The position numbers were made by a program, and so were the translations under genes. From Hymenobacter wooponensis (lineage in GTDB: Bacteria; Bacteroidota; Bacteroidia; Cytophagales; Hymenobacteraceae), in NCBI RefSeq assembly GCF_004745865.1, contig NZ_SRKZ01000002.1:682001-746000 (forward strand): a stretch of DNA of 64,000 nt. The letters run 5' to 3'. The notes beneath the pieces were generated by a model, which worked only from the letters and a program-made list of their open reading frames with translations, did no database searches and was not told the DNA's origin. Positions 15,985-25,672 of the stretch are shown in pieces (positions within the stretch are counted from its first letter, which is position 1; each line of letters starts with the position of its first letter).

Positions 15985-17014
15985 GGGACTGAACTATGCT
16001 TAGCAGGTCGGCAAACGTAATCTGAAAAGGTAAAATGTGGTCGGTGGATACCGTGTAAGTCACGTTACCCACGCCGGGCGTGAGCCCGGTAGCCCGGATA
16101 CAGGGAAAGTCGTCGCGGACTACCGCCGGGGTTGTCTGCCGGATGCGGTAGCCTTCACCTTCGTAGCGGGTGGCCTGCGCCTCGAAATAGCCGGCCTGCT
16201 GCAGCCGGGTTTCAAACAGCCGGGCCGCTTCGGGCACTTCGCTGACCACAGACCGCAGGTGTGCCACCAGCAGCGGCAATGATTCGCCGCTTCTCTCCGT
16301 GACTTCGAGGGCCAGATGAAACAGTAACAGTTGCTCAAACGGGGTTTCATCCAGCTGCGCAGCGCCACTTACTTGGAAGGCGGTGCTGTTGCCGCTGGTT
16401 GTTTTCACCTCCAGCGCCACCGGGCCAAAATGAAAATCCTGCGGATCACGGAGCGGACCGGTCCACGCTGTAACTACTGACTGTGGTGGCACGCCGGCGG
16501 CCAGCAGCTCACGCATCAGGTGTAATTCGCCGAATAGGCCCTGCCGGGCCGGGCCGCTCAGGCCGACCGGGTTAAATGCGCTGAACAGGTCGCGCCAGCG
16601 AGCCAGCTGCGCAGTGAAAGCCCGCAACCGGGCCACGCTGTCAGTGGTGGCGCTGACGGCGGCCACGATATCTGCGGCTAGGATGGCGAAGATGTCCGCG
16701 AAACGGTCGTCGGTCAGGATGAGAGCCAGCTGAAAAGTCGTGCCCGGGTCGTCCGGGTCGGGCAGCGGCTCCAGGCTCAGGCCGGCGTGCTGCCGGTCAG
16801 CGGCAACGCGGGTGCGCAGCCGCACGGGCAACGCCAGCATGAGCACCCGGCACAACGCCCCGGACGGCATGTGCAGCAGCCCTGCAGAAAGCGGGCTGGC
16901 AGGGTCAGCGGGCAGACAGGGCATGGCCAGCAGCTCACCCTCAGGGGGCAGACTTGCCAGCAGGCCCTGCCAGATGGCTGACAGGTCGGCAGCGGATCCT
17001 GGGTTACTCATCAT
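15977..17014 (-). CDS. PD-(D/E)XK motif protein (DUF4420-like)
   Basis: A 345-residue predicted nuclease. The core motif is easily seen: Glu163 in FGELHLMREL, Asp193 in DPQDFHFG, and Glu202-x-Lys204 in VALEVKTTSGNS, i.e. the PD-(D/E)XK arrangement of restriction enzymes. The pattern matches the DUF4420 family, usually found beside Z1 and AIPR genes. The neighbours here are exactly those: the start overlaps the Z1 gene end by 11 bases and the stop overlaps the AIPR start by 8. It is most likely the DNA-cleaving subunit of the complex. The ATG at 17014 (MMSNPGS) fits the overlap pattern. Confidence 0.87.
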   Translation of the reverse strand: MMSNPGSAADLSAIWQGLLASLPPEGELLAMPCLPADPASPLSAGLLHMPSGALCRVLMLALPVRLRTRVAADRQHAGLSLEPLPDPDDPGTTFQLALILTDDRFADIFAILAADIVAAVSATTDSVARLRAFTAQLARWRDLFSAFNPVGLSGPARQGLFGELHLMRELLAAGVPPQSVVTAWTGPLRDPQDFHFGPVALEVKTTSGNSTAFQVSGAAQLDETPFEQLLLFHLALEVTERSGESLPLLVAHLRSVVSEVPEAARLFETRLQQAGYFEAQATRYEGEGYRIRQTTPAVVRDDFPCIRATGLTPGVGNVTYTVSTDHILPFQITFADLLSIVQSHV

Positions 17015-19892
17015 CCCGGCTTACCTGGTCTTCGGCTTCGGCGTCGATGGTGTCTTCATCCTCATTCAGGAATTCATCCAGCAGCTGCGCGTTGCCCATG
17101 TATGTTACTTTCTTATCCTTTTTCAGGCGAGGGAAGCTAATGGCATAACCCATCACCGGCACACCTTCGGCTCGGTCGTACCCTGCCGGTTCCGGGTCGA
17201 GCGGATACAGCAGCAGTAAGGCTTCGGAGGCAGGCCGTTTGCCACGCACGAACTCCCCAGAGGGAATGGTGGCCGCGGGCCGGTCTGCCTGCGTTTCCTC
17301 TAATGCTTCCTCGACGGCCTTTTTGTCGAGGTCCAGGTACTCGTGCCGGGGGCTGATAATGTGGGCTTTGGGAATGACGTATTCCGTGGTGCTGACCTTG
17401 GCCACTTCTCCCGGCTTAGGATTGGAGCCCGCCGCGTTACGCAATGTGGTGCGCACCGGCGTGATGGTGCCGTCAATCTCAAAATCAACGTCGATGGTCT
17501 TCTTGTTATCGGCTTCCATCAGAATGACAGTCCAGTTGGTCAGACGACCATCCGGTTGCTGTTTGCTGATGTAGTCGGTAAGCTTTACCGGCTCGATGTT
17601 GCGCTGCAGCGTGCGGTACGCCAGCAGGAAATTTATTACCACTTCAGCGGGCACATCGCGCCAGGCGTGACGTTGGTTGCCTATCGGCTTCGGGGTGCCC
17701 AAGCCGGCCACCATGTTGTAGGCAGCGGTGTAGTTGGCGCGGATGAAATCGGGGTTGTGCCGCGGGAAGGCATAGGTTTCCATCAGCTCACCGGCAAAGC
17801 TGAGCTGTAACGGCCACGCACCACGCATCCGGTTGGCCGCTGTGACCTGCAGCACACCAGGCTTGGAACGGATTTTCAGGCCGTACTTCTCGGGCGTGCT
17901 GCCGATGCGCACCATGCGGTCAAACTCCTGCCGCAGCTCTTCGGTGGCCAGCGTAATATGCCGGTACCAGCTGATGATTTCGGGGCTGGTGAACAGGCGG
18001 CACAGGTCCACGTAGCCGGGACGGTAGCCAAACCAGCGGCCCATCTGCATCAGGGTGTCGTACATCTTCGACGCCCGCAGGTAGTAACTGACGCAGAGCC
18101 CTTCCAGCGTGAGGCCGCGGGAAAGTTTATTTCCGCCGACCGCAATGACGAACAGCCCCGTGCCATCAAAATCATTGTAGTCGAGCGGCAGGTGCAGGGG
18201 GTCGCCGGTGCGGCTGGGCGTGCCGTGCACCACGCGTACCTTAATCCGGTCGAGCGTGGGGCGTAGCTGCTTGCGCACGGCCTCCCAGCTTACCCGCTTG
18301 ATGTTGGGGTCGTCTACTAGTTTTTCATCGATGAAACGGGCTGTAACGGGCTCGTACTCCTCCTCCCATATTTTCTTCAGCTGAGGCTCCAGGGAGTTTT
18401 TGCGCAAGGCCAGCTTGGACCGGCAGTCGCTCAGAAAATCACTGACCAGCTCTCCGGTTTTGTTCTGCCACCGGACGAAATGAGAAATATGAATCAGCAT
18501 GGAGCTGTGCTGCCGGCCCTGGCCACGGACCACGCGGGCGGCGCAGGTCAGAAAGAAATGCAATACAGCTTCCTGCAGCGAATCGGGTAGTTCTTCCGGT
18601 AACGGATCATCTTTCCGGTGCTTGTTGGGAAAAATCACCGGATAGTTGTCACCATCCGGGTTTTCGTCCGACTGCGGAATGATTTCGCGCACCACCGGCA
18701 ACACATTTTCGTGCGACCCTTCTTCGTCATCATCAGGCTCCCCGATACCGAAAATCTTATCAGGCCCGATGTAGTTGCTGGGCGGCGGAATGTTAGCAAT
18801 GAAGTCGCGGGGGAACAGCTCCTGGCCTATGGCCGTTTCGAGCGTCTGCTTGCCGACGCGCAGGGTTTTGTTCAGGTTTTCAAAATCAGCCTGGGACAGC
18901 AGAGGGATGAAAATGTTGGCAAACGGCGTAGCTGTGTACCCTACGTAGGAACGTTGCTCAAATAAGGACAGCAGTACGCGGATCAGTCCGTTGATTTCTG
19001 AAATGCTCTCCTTGCTAACGTTGATGGAAGCGTTGTCGGCCTCGTCATCAATAAGCAGCAGCGGCAGGTCACTGATTGTCCGGTACCCCTTTTCGTTCAG
19101 CTCACCTTTGTTGGCCAGCCACATGATAAGGTTGCGCAGAATGCTAAGGTTCTTCTTAACGACTATCACAACCGGGTCTGAGCCAAAAATATTGGTCGGT
19201 ACCCGGTCTGCCACGTTGGTTTTGAAGTCCCCGTTAAGCGCGCTGGTAGTCAGGGAGTGCGCGGGCACGTCGCGCTTACGCTTACCTACACCTATCCAGT
19301 GGTTGCCGGTCTTGTGGGTACGCGCGTCCTCGGTGTTGTAGCCTACAAAACCTTCATCGATGCGCTCCTGCGTCTGACTGCGCAGGCTGCTGTGAATACC
19401 AGCCAGCACAATGATGAGCTTGTAGCCGGCATCGGCAGCTTTGGCTGTCAGTCCGGTGTAATTGGCCGTCTTACCGGACTGCACCTGCCCGACTACCATT
19501 CCACGGCGGTCAAAAGGCTCCCGGTCACGCGGGTTTCCCAGGCGGTCAAGTACGTCGTCGGTTAGGTCGCCCAGCTTGTCTACAGTGTTAGCAGCCATCC
19601 GCCGGTCAAACTGCAGGTAGTCACGGTAGCGGCCCCAGAAGCGCCATTTGATGTTCTCCCGCTCCCGGTCAAGCCAAGGCTGCCGGCGGGTGCGGTCTTC
19701 CAGAAACGAGTATGGCAACGAGCGGACGCGGAAATGCAGCAGCAGGTCAGCTTTCAGCCGCTCGGTGTCTACTTCCGGGTACAGTATGGTCAACCGGGTC
19801 ACCGTCTCATCGATAACTGCCGGGGTTTTGTGCGGTTTGGGGGTGAGCATGGTTATAGCCACGCTCAGGATATCTTCGTAATTCTCAGACAT
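17004..19892 (-). CDS. Z1-domain helicase-like protein
   Basis: A 962-residue SF2-type ATPase with the Z1 domain. Motifs: Walker A GQVQSGKT (135-142), Walker B LLIDDEADNAS (DDEAD 282-286), motif III GYTATPFANIF (320-323 TATP), and later GNKLSRGLTLEGL with the arginine-rich MGRWFGYRPGYVDLCRLF typical of motifs V and VI. The C-terminal 250 residues are the Z1-specific part. It should translocate on or remodel DNA for the linked nucleases. It overlaps its neighbours by 8 and 11 bases. Z1 proteins are known from predicted restriction systems with MORC-like ATPases. Confidence 0.9.
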   Translation of the reverse strand: MSENYEDILSVAITMLTPKPHKTPAVIDETVTRLTILYPEVDTERLKADLLLHFRVRSLPYSFLEDRTRRQPWLDRERENIKWRFWGRYRDYLQFDRRMAANTVDKLGDLTDDVLDRLGNPRDREPFDRRGMVVGQVQSGKTANYTGLTAKAADAGYKLIIVLAGIHSSLRSQTQERIDEGFVGYNTEDARTHKTGNHWIGVGKRKRDVPAHSLTTSALNGDFKTNVADRVPTNIFGSDPVVIVVKKNLSILRNLIMWLANKGELNEKGYRTISDLPLLLIDDEADNASINVSKESISEINGLIRVLLSLFEQRSYVGYTATPFANIFIPLLSQADFENLNKTLRVGKQTLETAIGQELFPRDFIANIPPPSNYIGPDKIFGIGEPDDDEEGSHENVLPVVREIIPQSDENPDGDNYPVIFPNKHRKDDPLPEELPDSLQEAVLHFFLTCAARVVRGQGRQHSSMLIHISHFVRWQNKTGELVSDFLSDCRSKLALRKNSLEPQLKKIWEEEYEPVTARFIDEKLVDDPNIKRVSWEAVRKQLRPTLDRIKVRVVHGTPSRTGDPLHLPLDYNDFDGTGLFVIAVGGNKLSRGLTLEGLCVSYYLRASKMYDTLMQMGRWFGYRPGYVDLCRLFTSPEIISWYRHITLATEELRQEFDRMVRIGSTPEKYGLKIRSKPGVLQVTAANRMRGAWPLQLSFAGELMETYAFPRHNPDFIRANYTAAYNMVAGLGTPKPIGNQRHAWRDVPAEVVINFLLAYRTLQRNIEPVKLTDYISKQQPDGRLTNWTVILMEADNKKTIDVDFEIDGTITPVRTTLRNAAGSNPKPGEVAKVSTTEYVIPKAHIISPRHEYLDLDKKAVEEALEETQADRPAATIPSGEFVRGKRPASEALLLLYPLDPEPAGYDRAEGVPVMGYAISFPRLKKDKKVTYMGNAQLLDEFLNEDEDTIDAEAEDQVSRDDE

Positions 19893-21366
19893 CAGGCAGT
19901 TGGTCGAGGAGGTGGGGGAAGTAGTTGAAGGGTTCGGTGCTGAGCAGCAGCTGGCGCACTTCCGCCGGGCTCCGACCGGCCGCGCGGAAGTCTTTGTACA
20001 GGTCCAGCATCAGCGGCAGAATCTCTTGGTCGCTGACACCCTCGTAGGGCAGAGCCTGTTCGCGCGGTTTTTCGGCCTCGCTGAGCACAATCAGCGGCAC
20101 CGGTACCGTTTCCTCAATCATGCGGAATACCGCGTGCAGCAGGCCGGACGCTTCGGCCCCTTTATAGCGGTTGAGCAGATCCAGAACCAGCGGGTGCTGC
20201 CGGTTGATAGTATAGTGACGCTGACCGAGGCGCACGTTCTCGTGCCACACAGGGGTAAAGCCTACGCTGTGCGTATGCTTCAGGCGTTTTCCCCGCGCCC
20301 GGTAGACTTCGACGGCCTGGGTGCGGGCACGGGTACCAATGCGGCGCAGGTCGTTCCGTAGTATCGCCGGGGGATGGGACTGGGCTTTGCGGATGTCAAT
20401 CTGCCACTCGCTGTCGAGCGTGTTGGGTAGGTCGACCATAATACGGGCCAGTTTGCAGTGCTCCTCGCGCCGGAACAGATTCAGCCAGTCGCCAGCGACC
20501 AGCAGACGGCGGTTGCGGTAGATGTAGAATCCCTGGTGGGCATTCCAGCCGCGCAGGCCGCCAGCTTGGTCAAACAAGTCCGGGTGGCTCAAGCGCCGGT
20601 GGTGCGGCAGGATATAGGGGCGCACCGTCACCTTACCGTTAAACAGGGTTTCCTCGGGCAGCCGTTGCGTGGAAGGTTCGGCCGAAAGGAACGGATCCCA
20701 GGGCGTCAGCTTCTGCCCGTTTACCTCAATGCTCAGGCTGCCGTCTTCCATGTACCGGTGGAAGACCATTGACAGGTGGTGTTCTACCAGTTTGACGTAG
20801 TTGCCGAATATTGCCTCGTGTTGCGGGTTGCCATACTGCAGCTCATTTACCAGCCGGTCCAGCTTTTCCCAGAAAACGATGGTGCCCTGCTCCTGTGCGT
20901 CCAGCTGCTCTATCAGGGTTTCGTCGGAGACATGACACAGCAGGTTCCACGCTTTTGCTTGGTTCACATAGTCCAGATCCCAGCACCGGTAGCTTACCTC
21001 ACCCCCAGCCGGTTTAGACAGCACCGTGAAGCGTCGGCACTGCGAGAAAGATGCCGTTTTCAGGCCCAGACCAAAACGGCCCAGGTCGTCTTTGTGGCGT
21101 GCCTGGCCGGGGTGACGGCTGCCCGGACGCATAGCCTCGCGTAGCGCCTCAGCATCCATTCCACGGCCATTGTCCGCTATCGACAAGGTGGATTCCTGCC
21201 CCTGCCAGATCATCTCCAGCTGAACCAGAGTGGCACCGGCGGCTATGCTGTTGTCTATAATATCAGCTACAGCAGTATCTAGCGTGTAGCCGATAGAGCG
21301 CAGCGTTTCGAGCATAGCGTCTGCGCGCGGGCCGGCCTCCTCAAAGGGAAGATGAGTAGAGTTCAT
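19885..21366 (-). CDS. MORC/MutL-like GHKL ATPase
   Basis: A 493-residue ATPase of the gyrase/Hsp90/MutL type. The Bergerat-fold motifs sit at the N-terminus: N box VADIIDNSIAAGA (Asn39), G1 IADNGRGM (65-70), and G2 LGRFGLGLKTAS (96-104), followed by an S5-like second domain (about 250-350). The C-terminal part lacks an obvious nuclease, so it probably acts as an ATP-driven clamp or scaffold. It is translationally coupled to both neighbours (4-base ATGA overlap with the DUF3883 gene and 8-base overlap with Z1). This is the prokaryotic MORC/paraMORC context described computationally for restriction systems. Confidence 0.87.
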   Translation of the reverse strand: MNSTHLPFEEAGPRADAMLETLRSIGYTLDTAVADIIDNSIAAGATLVQLEMIWQGQESTLSIADNGRGMDAEALREAMRPGSRHPGQARHKDDLGRFGLGLKTASFSQCRRFTVLSKPAGGEVSYRCWDLDYVNQAKAWNLLCHVSDETLIEQLDAQEQGTIVFWEKLDRLVNELQYGNPQHEAIFGNYVKLVEHHLSMVFHRYMEDGSLSIEVNGQKLTPWDPFLSAEPSTQRLPEETLFNGKVTVRPYILPHHRRLSHPDLFDQAGGLRGWNAHQGFYIYRNRRLLVAGDWLNLFRREEHCKLARIMVDLPNTLDSEWQIDIRKAQSHPPAILRNDLRRIGTRARTQAVEVYRARGKRLKHTHSVGFTPVWHENVRLGQRHYTINRQHPLVLDLLNRYKGAEASGLLHAVFRMIEETVPVPLIVLSEAEKPREQALPYEGVSDQEILPLMLDLYKDFRAAGRSPAEVRQLLLSTEPFNYFPHLLDQLPDV

Positions 21367-22157
21367 AGTATGGGGTCACTATTACTATTCAAATCTGCGG
21401 CTGTGACCCGCCAGCTGGTCTGTATGACAGTGTGAAAACTCTGTTGAGCCCGTAAACACGCAGCAGGATTGTTGATGATTTGCAGAGTGGGTTTATCGTG
21501 CACGCTGCTCATCACCACAAGCCAGAACCGATCTCCTTTAGCTTGCGCTACATCCCATTCTTTGGAAGTAAAGGAGATTCCTCCATTCTGACCGGCAGTA
21601 CCCTTCAGCTCAATGTACTGGTCAGGTTCGTCCGGATTTTTCAATAAGAAGTCGTATCCTTCTCCGGCAAGCCGTTTGTCTAATAACTCACCTACAAACC
21701 CGCTCTTGCCTTTGATATGCAGTTCAATAAACAATTCTTCTGCGGCAGCACCGGTTATAGCGCGCTGGTTTCCCGAACTCTGCTGCTGAACGGGCCCAGG
21801 GCTTGCTATAGAAAGTACTCCGGTCAGTAGACGACCTTCTGCCGATTCTGCATCAGCTAACAGACGCGAAACAAGAACGTATAATGCTGCCTCATCAACA
21901 TCGGCGAGCAGGCTGTGAATATGAGCTTCGGATGCGGACAGGGGACGCTGCCACCAACCGCGGCGCCAGGTAAATAGCGGGTCAAAGCCATCACGCCGGT
22001 TCTTGACATACGAGCCCTTTACACCGAGTTTGGCACCTACGTCAGCATAGGCCTCGCGCCAAGTCAGATACCCTAATCTCTGGTATGCTGAATTATCAAA
22101 ACGGGCAAAATAATAGGCGACGACAGCTACTGCTGAACGGTCTGGCGCGGCAGGCAT
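21363..22157 (-). CDS. DUF3883 (PD-(D/E)XK-like) protein
   Basis: A 264-residue protein. The C-terminal half matches DUF3883: GAAAEELFIELHIKG (Glu140/141), GEGYDFLL (Asp169), YIELKGT (Glu183, Lys185), and a final strand region (WLVVMSS). Those residues give a PD-(D/E)XK-type site, so a second nuclease or a DNA-end sensor is likely. The N-terminal 120 residues form a separate helical part that I do not recognise. It overlaps the ATPase gene by 4 bases and stands 87 bases after the receiver-protein gene, so it may begin a tightly coupled subset (DUF3883-MORC-Z1-DUF4420-AIPR). Confidence 0.83.
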   Translation of the reverse strand: MPAAPDRSAVAVVAYYFARFDNSAYQRLGYLTWREAYADVGAKLGVKGSYVKNRRDGFDPLFTWRRGWWQRPLSASEAHIHSLLADVDEAALYVLVSRLLADAESAEGRLLTGVLSIASPGPVQQQSSGNQRAITGAAAEELFIELHIKGKSGFVGELLDKRLAGEGYDFLLKNPDEPDQYIELKGTAGQNGGISFTSKEWDVAQAKGDRFWLVVMSSVHDKPTLQIINNPAACLRAQQSFHTVIQTSWRVTAADLNSNSDPIL

Positions 22158-22244
22158 GATTAGAGAATAATTCAGTCAGAACTCAACGTGCTATAAAGGC
22201 ACATAATATACAAGCTGGCTTTAGCTGGCAGTCAGGAAGCGGAT

Positions 22245-23417
22245 TTATATCCAATCCACCATAGTCCCGCTCAGTGAGGGAGCACCCTGCCGCGAGTAGT
22301 AATAAGAGAACCGGGCGATGATATCCTTAATAAATGGTCCTGAAACGGCTGCGACCCTTTCAAACTTTGCTGTGTCGATGTCTGGCTCAGGCACTGAAAG
22401 CAGCTTCTGAAAATCAATGAATGAGGCCTCAAGCCTTTTGTGCTTGGGCAGGAAAGCGTAACGTTGATTACTCGTATGCTCCTTTAGCTTTTTGACGTGA
22501 TTAGCAACAATATCTCCGTTATAATCTTTGATATCAGGCATTTCTCTCCAAGGCGTAAGATGTGCCAGTGTTATAAAATCAGCTTTCCTCACGTAGCGGA
22601 TGCCACCAGCAACTGAGGCGTCAGCAACTTTTTTCTGGAAGACAATATCACAGGCAGGAGTAAGAACCAGCCACAATCTTCCGGTGCTGGCTTCGCGTAG
22701 GATATCACCAGTAAAAACTTTCTCCTTGATAGAAGGCGCTATATATGTTTCTGCTGGATGCATTGGAATGAACCCGGCATGAGCAGGGTCCGGGCTGCGC
22801 TCCAGGTACTCCATCATGTGTTGAGCCACATAACGCTTCAGCGCTTCCCTGTTTTCTTCGATCAGCCAGTATTCACCCGCAGGGGCGAGGTGCGTCCAGA
22901 AAATCTCGTGAAAGTGTTTCCCAAAGGTCTGTATTACGCCATCATCGCCAAGCAGATTCAGCAAACCGCCCTTGTGGATAGTCAAGATGTCAGATATGAT
23001 ATCTGCTACCAAGACATCCCCTCCCCGTTTGTGTATCTTGAAAAACGGGCTTTCTCTGTCGCGCAACGACTCTATGTGACCGGGAGTACCGGTGTACACG
23101 AACATCGGCAACTGAAATAACTTGAAAATCAGATCGACTACGAGACGCCCCCCCATCTTGTCAGCATCCTCTAAGTCGCTTGGCCCTGTATCGTTAGCAA
23201 GTTTCAGGTCTATGATTGCCGCGTCAAAGGACTGCCCGGGCGTAGCCAACTCCCTCTCAGCCTCTTCAAACGTTCTAGCTTGACGAAGTTCGATTTGAAC
23301 ACCATCCTCGCCATTGTCAATTTTCTCCTGCCGGTTAGAGTTTTTTACGGCGTCGACAACTGCTTGGTATTCGTTAGCATCGTCTTCGACAACCAAGACT
23401 GTTAGTACTTTTTTCAT
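22245..23417 (-). CDS. Receiver-domain protein with an unknown C-terminal effector region
   Basis: A 390-residue protein. Residues 1 to about 135 form a response-regulator receiver domain: acidic pocket LVVEDD (E11-D13), phospho-acceptor Asp70 in AAIIDLKL, switch threonine near 109 (VYTGTPG) and conserved Lys near 127-130 (FFKIHK). The domain is longer than usual because of an insert after Asp70 (NDTGPSDLEDADKMGG). The remaining 250 residues match no DNA-binding output domain I know; they include LWLVLTPACDIVF and a Tyr/Trp-rich end. It is separated from the kinase-like gene by only 4 bases, so the two are presumably a signalling pair. The ATG at 23417 is used rather than 23483. Confidence 0.83.
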   Translation of the reverse strand: MKKVLTVLVVEDDANEYQAVVDAVKNSNRQEKIDNGEDGVQIELRQARTFEEAERELATPGQSFDAAIIDLKLANDTGPSDLEDADKMGGRLVVDLIFKLFQLPMFVYTGTPGHIESLRDRESPFFKIHKRGGDVLVADIISDILTIHKGGLLNLLGDDGVIQTFGKHFHEIFWTHLAPAGEYWLIEENREALKRYVAQHMMEYLERSPDPAHAGFIPMHPAETYIAPSIKEKVFTGDILREASTGRLWLVLTPACDIVFQKKVADASVAGGIRYVRKADFITLAHLTPWREMPDIKDYNGDIVANHVKKLKEHTSNQRYAFLPKHKRLEASFIDFQKLLSVPEPDIDTAKFERVAAVSGPFIKDIIARFSYYYSRQGAPSLSGTMVDWI

Positions 23418-23421
23418 TATT

Positions 23422-25614
23422 CTATTTGAGAACGAACTGCATAACGAAGAAGACACCTCTATCTTGGTCTGGGTATTCAGCAATCAGCTTACCTCCATTA
23501 CGGGCAACGGCTTCACCCGCTATAGCCAGACCAAGCCCACTACCTGATTCGGTTTTAGTAGTAAACTCGGGTTCAAAGATGACTTGGCTTTTTATGTATT
23601 CCTCCGGAATACCGGGGCCATTATCACGATACTCAAGACGCAGCAAATCGTCAGTCTTGGCGACTTTAATAGAAATCGTGCGTGGCTCATCAACAGTATT
23701 AAGCCAATAGATACTATTATCGACCAAGTTGGTTAACGCAGCCTGAAAATCAACAGCCCACCCATAGAAATTCAAAGTGTCGTCACACTCTACTGTATAG
23801 GTTATACTGCTATTTGCTAGTTCTGACTCAAAGACAGCCAACGCATTGGAAACAGCTTTTGCAAGCTTAAACTCAACCTTCTTATCCCCTCTGCGCGCAG
23901 CCAGTGGATCAAGTCTGCTAAACAGTCCGGATATGATGTTTGACTGCAATTCAAAGCCTTTGGCGCGTTCTACAACTTCCTCCAGTTGCTCCTGATCAAA
24001 TCTTTGAGCGAGCTGTGTGGCAGATGTGGAAATAAACTTTGCCGCGTTCTTGAAGTAACTGATTGGCTTGCGCCCCTCGTGCAATACAATGTGGACAATC
24101 TTACCAATAGTTGCCTGACCCTGATAAGTAGCTACGATGCGTTTGATAGCATCAGCTGTTTTAGCATTGCTTTCCTGCTGAGTGTCAATGAGGGCAATAA
24201 TCTTTTGCTGGGTTTTGCTATCAACGCCGCCGGCTAACAAGGTTTTTTCTACTTTCCTTTTCAGGTCCTCGAGGCGAAATAATGAGTCTACTTTACCGTC
24301 TATGTCCCGTTGGGTCCTTCCCAGACCTGACTTAAGACGGTAATCAAACCTCTTGTTTTCCAATACGTTCAGTACCTGACGACTGATTTCAATCAGACCG
24401 AAATAGGCTGCATCCTCTTTGATTCCATCCCGGGCACTCTTCTCCTGCAGACCGGACTCTGCTTCGGATGCAATGCGGGTGAAGCCGATGACTTGGTTAC
24501 TGCCGATGCGCAGGGAAGGATTCTGAACACGGCGTTTATCGAGCGAAAGCCAGTCAAAGCCGGGGTCACCTAATGGGCGAATCCGGAACCCATTACGGTA
24601 TACCCCAATGCCGTGGTACTCGTTCAGGAGGTTTGTTGCCATCCGTTTACCGATTGGCTCCCCCGATTCAGGATCCGATAAACCCCGTTCAATCAGGTTC
24701 TGAATGGCTTGTGGTTCACGGTCATACACCCGGAAATCCACATCAATCGGACCGCAGTAACTAAGGTCGTACCTGGGGTCTTCGGGCAACCGGATTTCGA
24801 AGTTCAGGTCCGTGACTGTAGTATCACCAACCCGGTTGTTATGGTAATGCAGTGTCGCTCGTCCAGCTGAGTCCACATGCCCCCAAATACGGTAATCGTA
24901 AAACTTGATGATCGGGAAAGGCTCTATGTCCTTTTTCAGACCAGAGTATACACCTGGCCACGACTCATCAAATTCAAGCTTTATTGTGAATTCCCGCTCT
25001 ATCTCCGACTCCTGCTCATCATCGTCGATTGAAGGGGCCACCAGTTTGCGAAGCTCAAACTGCAGACTGGCTATTTCCTTATCAGTCCACAATGCATCCC
25101 CTGTCAAGCGAAGGGAAGTGCCTTTGGGTCGGTCAGTGGTTGTCGATTCAATCAGAATTCCAACGTCCTGCAGGTATTGTGCACGGACGAAATCTTCCCA
25201 TATCAGGTATAGAGTTGTAAGCTCCCCTTCTGGTGTGATTGTCTCGAGGATAAGCTCTTTACCCAGTATTGAGGCTGCATAGCGCCCAACGCCCTTGCTG
25301 CCCTGCCGCGTGCGCCCCATAGGGCTCACCGGATGGCGTACCTTATCGTCAGTGGACGGCACCATCCATTGGTTTACCACTTTGTCAAAAGACATGCCGT
25401 CGCCGGTATCCCGTACCTCAACAGTAATACCTTTCCCTTCGGACTCTTCCCCGAAAAAGGCTACAGTTACCTCTTTAGCGTCAGCATCATAGGCATTCTT
25501 CACCAATTCAACAACCGCAGCATACTTGTCCTTAATCAGGTTAGCCCCGATTGTGATAATGTGGCGACCTGCCGGCCGTATGGCAAATATACCGTTCTGA
25601 ATAAGCTCACTCAT
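23422..25614 (-). CDS. Double-GHKL sensor: MORC/Hsp90-like ATPase fused to histidine-kinase-like ATPase
   Basis: A 730-residue protein with two ATP-binding GHKL domains. The N-terminal one is MORC/Hsp90-like: ELVKNAYDADA (Asn40), DTGDGM (69-74), GSKGVGRYA (105-113). The C-terminal one is histidine-kinase-like: ALTNLVDNSIYW (Asn629, Asn633), DNGPGIP (664-670) and GSGLGLAI (691-698). Before it lies a helical region with LHEGRKPISYF, reminiscent of a phospho-acceptor H box (His near 512, followed by E, R and P). There is no membrane segment, so the input is probably cytoplasmic. The adjacent receiver protein is the natural partner. This fusion inside a methylation/nuclease operon is unusual. Confidence 0.85.
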   Translation of the reverse strand: MSELIQNGIFAIRPAGRHIITIGANLIKDKYAAVVELVKNAYDADAKEVTVAFFGEESEGKGITVEVRDTGDGMSFDKVVNQWMVPSTDDKVRHPVSPMGRTRQGSKGVGRYAASILGKELILETITPEGELTTLYLIWEDFVRAQYLQDVGILIESTTTDRPKGTSLRLTGDALWTDKEIASLQFELRKLVAPSIDDDEQESEIEREFTIKLEFDESWPGVYSGLKKDIEPFPIIKFYDYRIWGHVDSAGRATLHYHNNRVGDTTVTDLNFEIRLPEDPRYDLSYCGPIDVDFRVYDREPQAIQNLIERGLSDPESGEPIGKRMATNLLNEYHGIGVYRNGFRIRPLGDPGFDWLSLDKRRVQNPSLRIGSNQVIGFTRIASEAESGLQEKSARDGIKEDAAYFGLIEISRQVLNVLENKRFDYRLKSGLGRTQRDIDGKVDSLFRLEDLKRKVEKTLLAGGVDSKTQQKIIALIDTQQESNAKTADAIKRIVATYQGQATIGKIVHIVLHEGRKPISYFKNAAKFISTSATQLAQRFDQEQLEEVVERAKGFELQSNIISGLFSRLDPLAARRGDKKVEFKLAKAVSNALAVFESELANSSITYTVECDDTLNFYGWAVDFQAALTNLVDNSIYWLNTVDEPRTISIKVAKTDDLLRLEYRDNGPGIPEEYIKSQVIFEPEFTTKTESGSGLGLAIAGEAVARNGGKLIAEYPDQDRGVFFVMQFVLK

Positions 25615-25672
25615 ACTTGTACAAACAAGGCTGAAAATAATTGACTTTTATAGTTGCGCCACCCTATACTTC

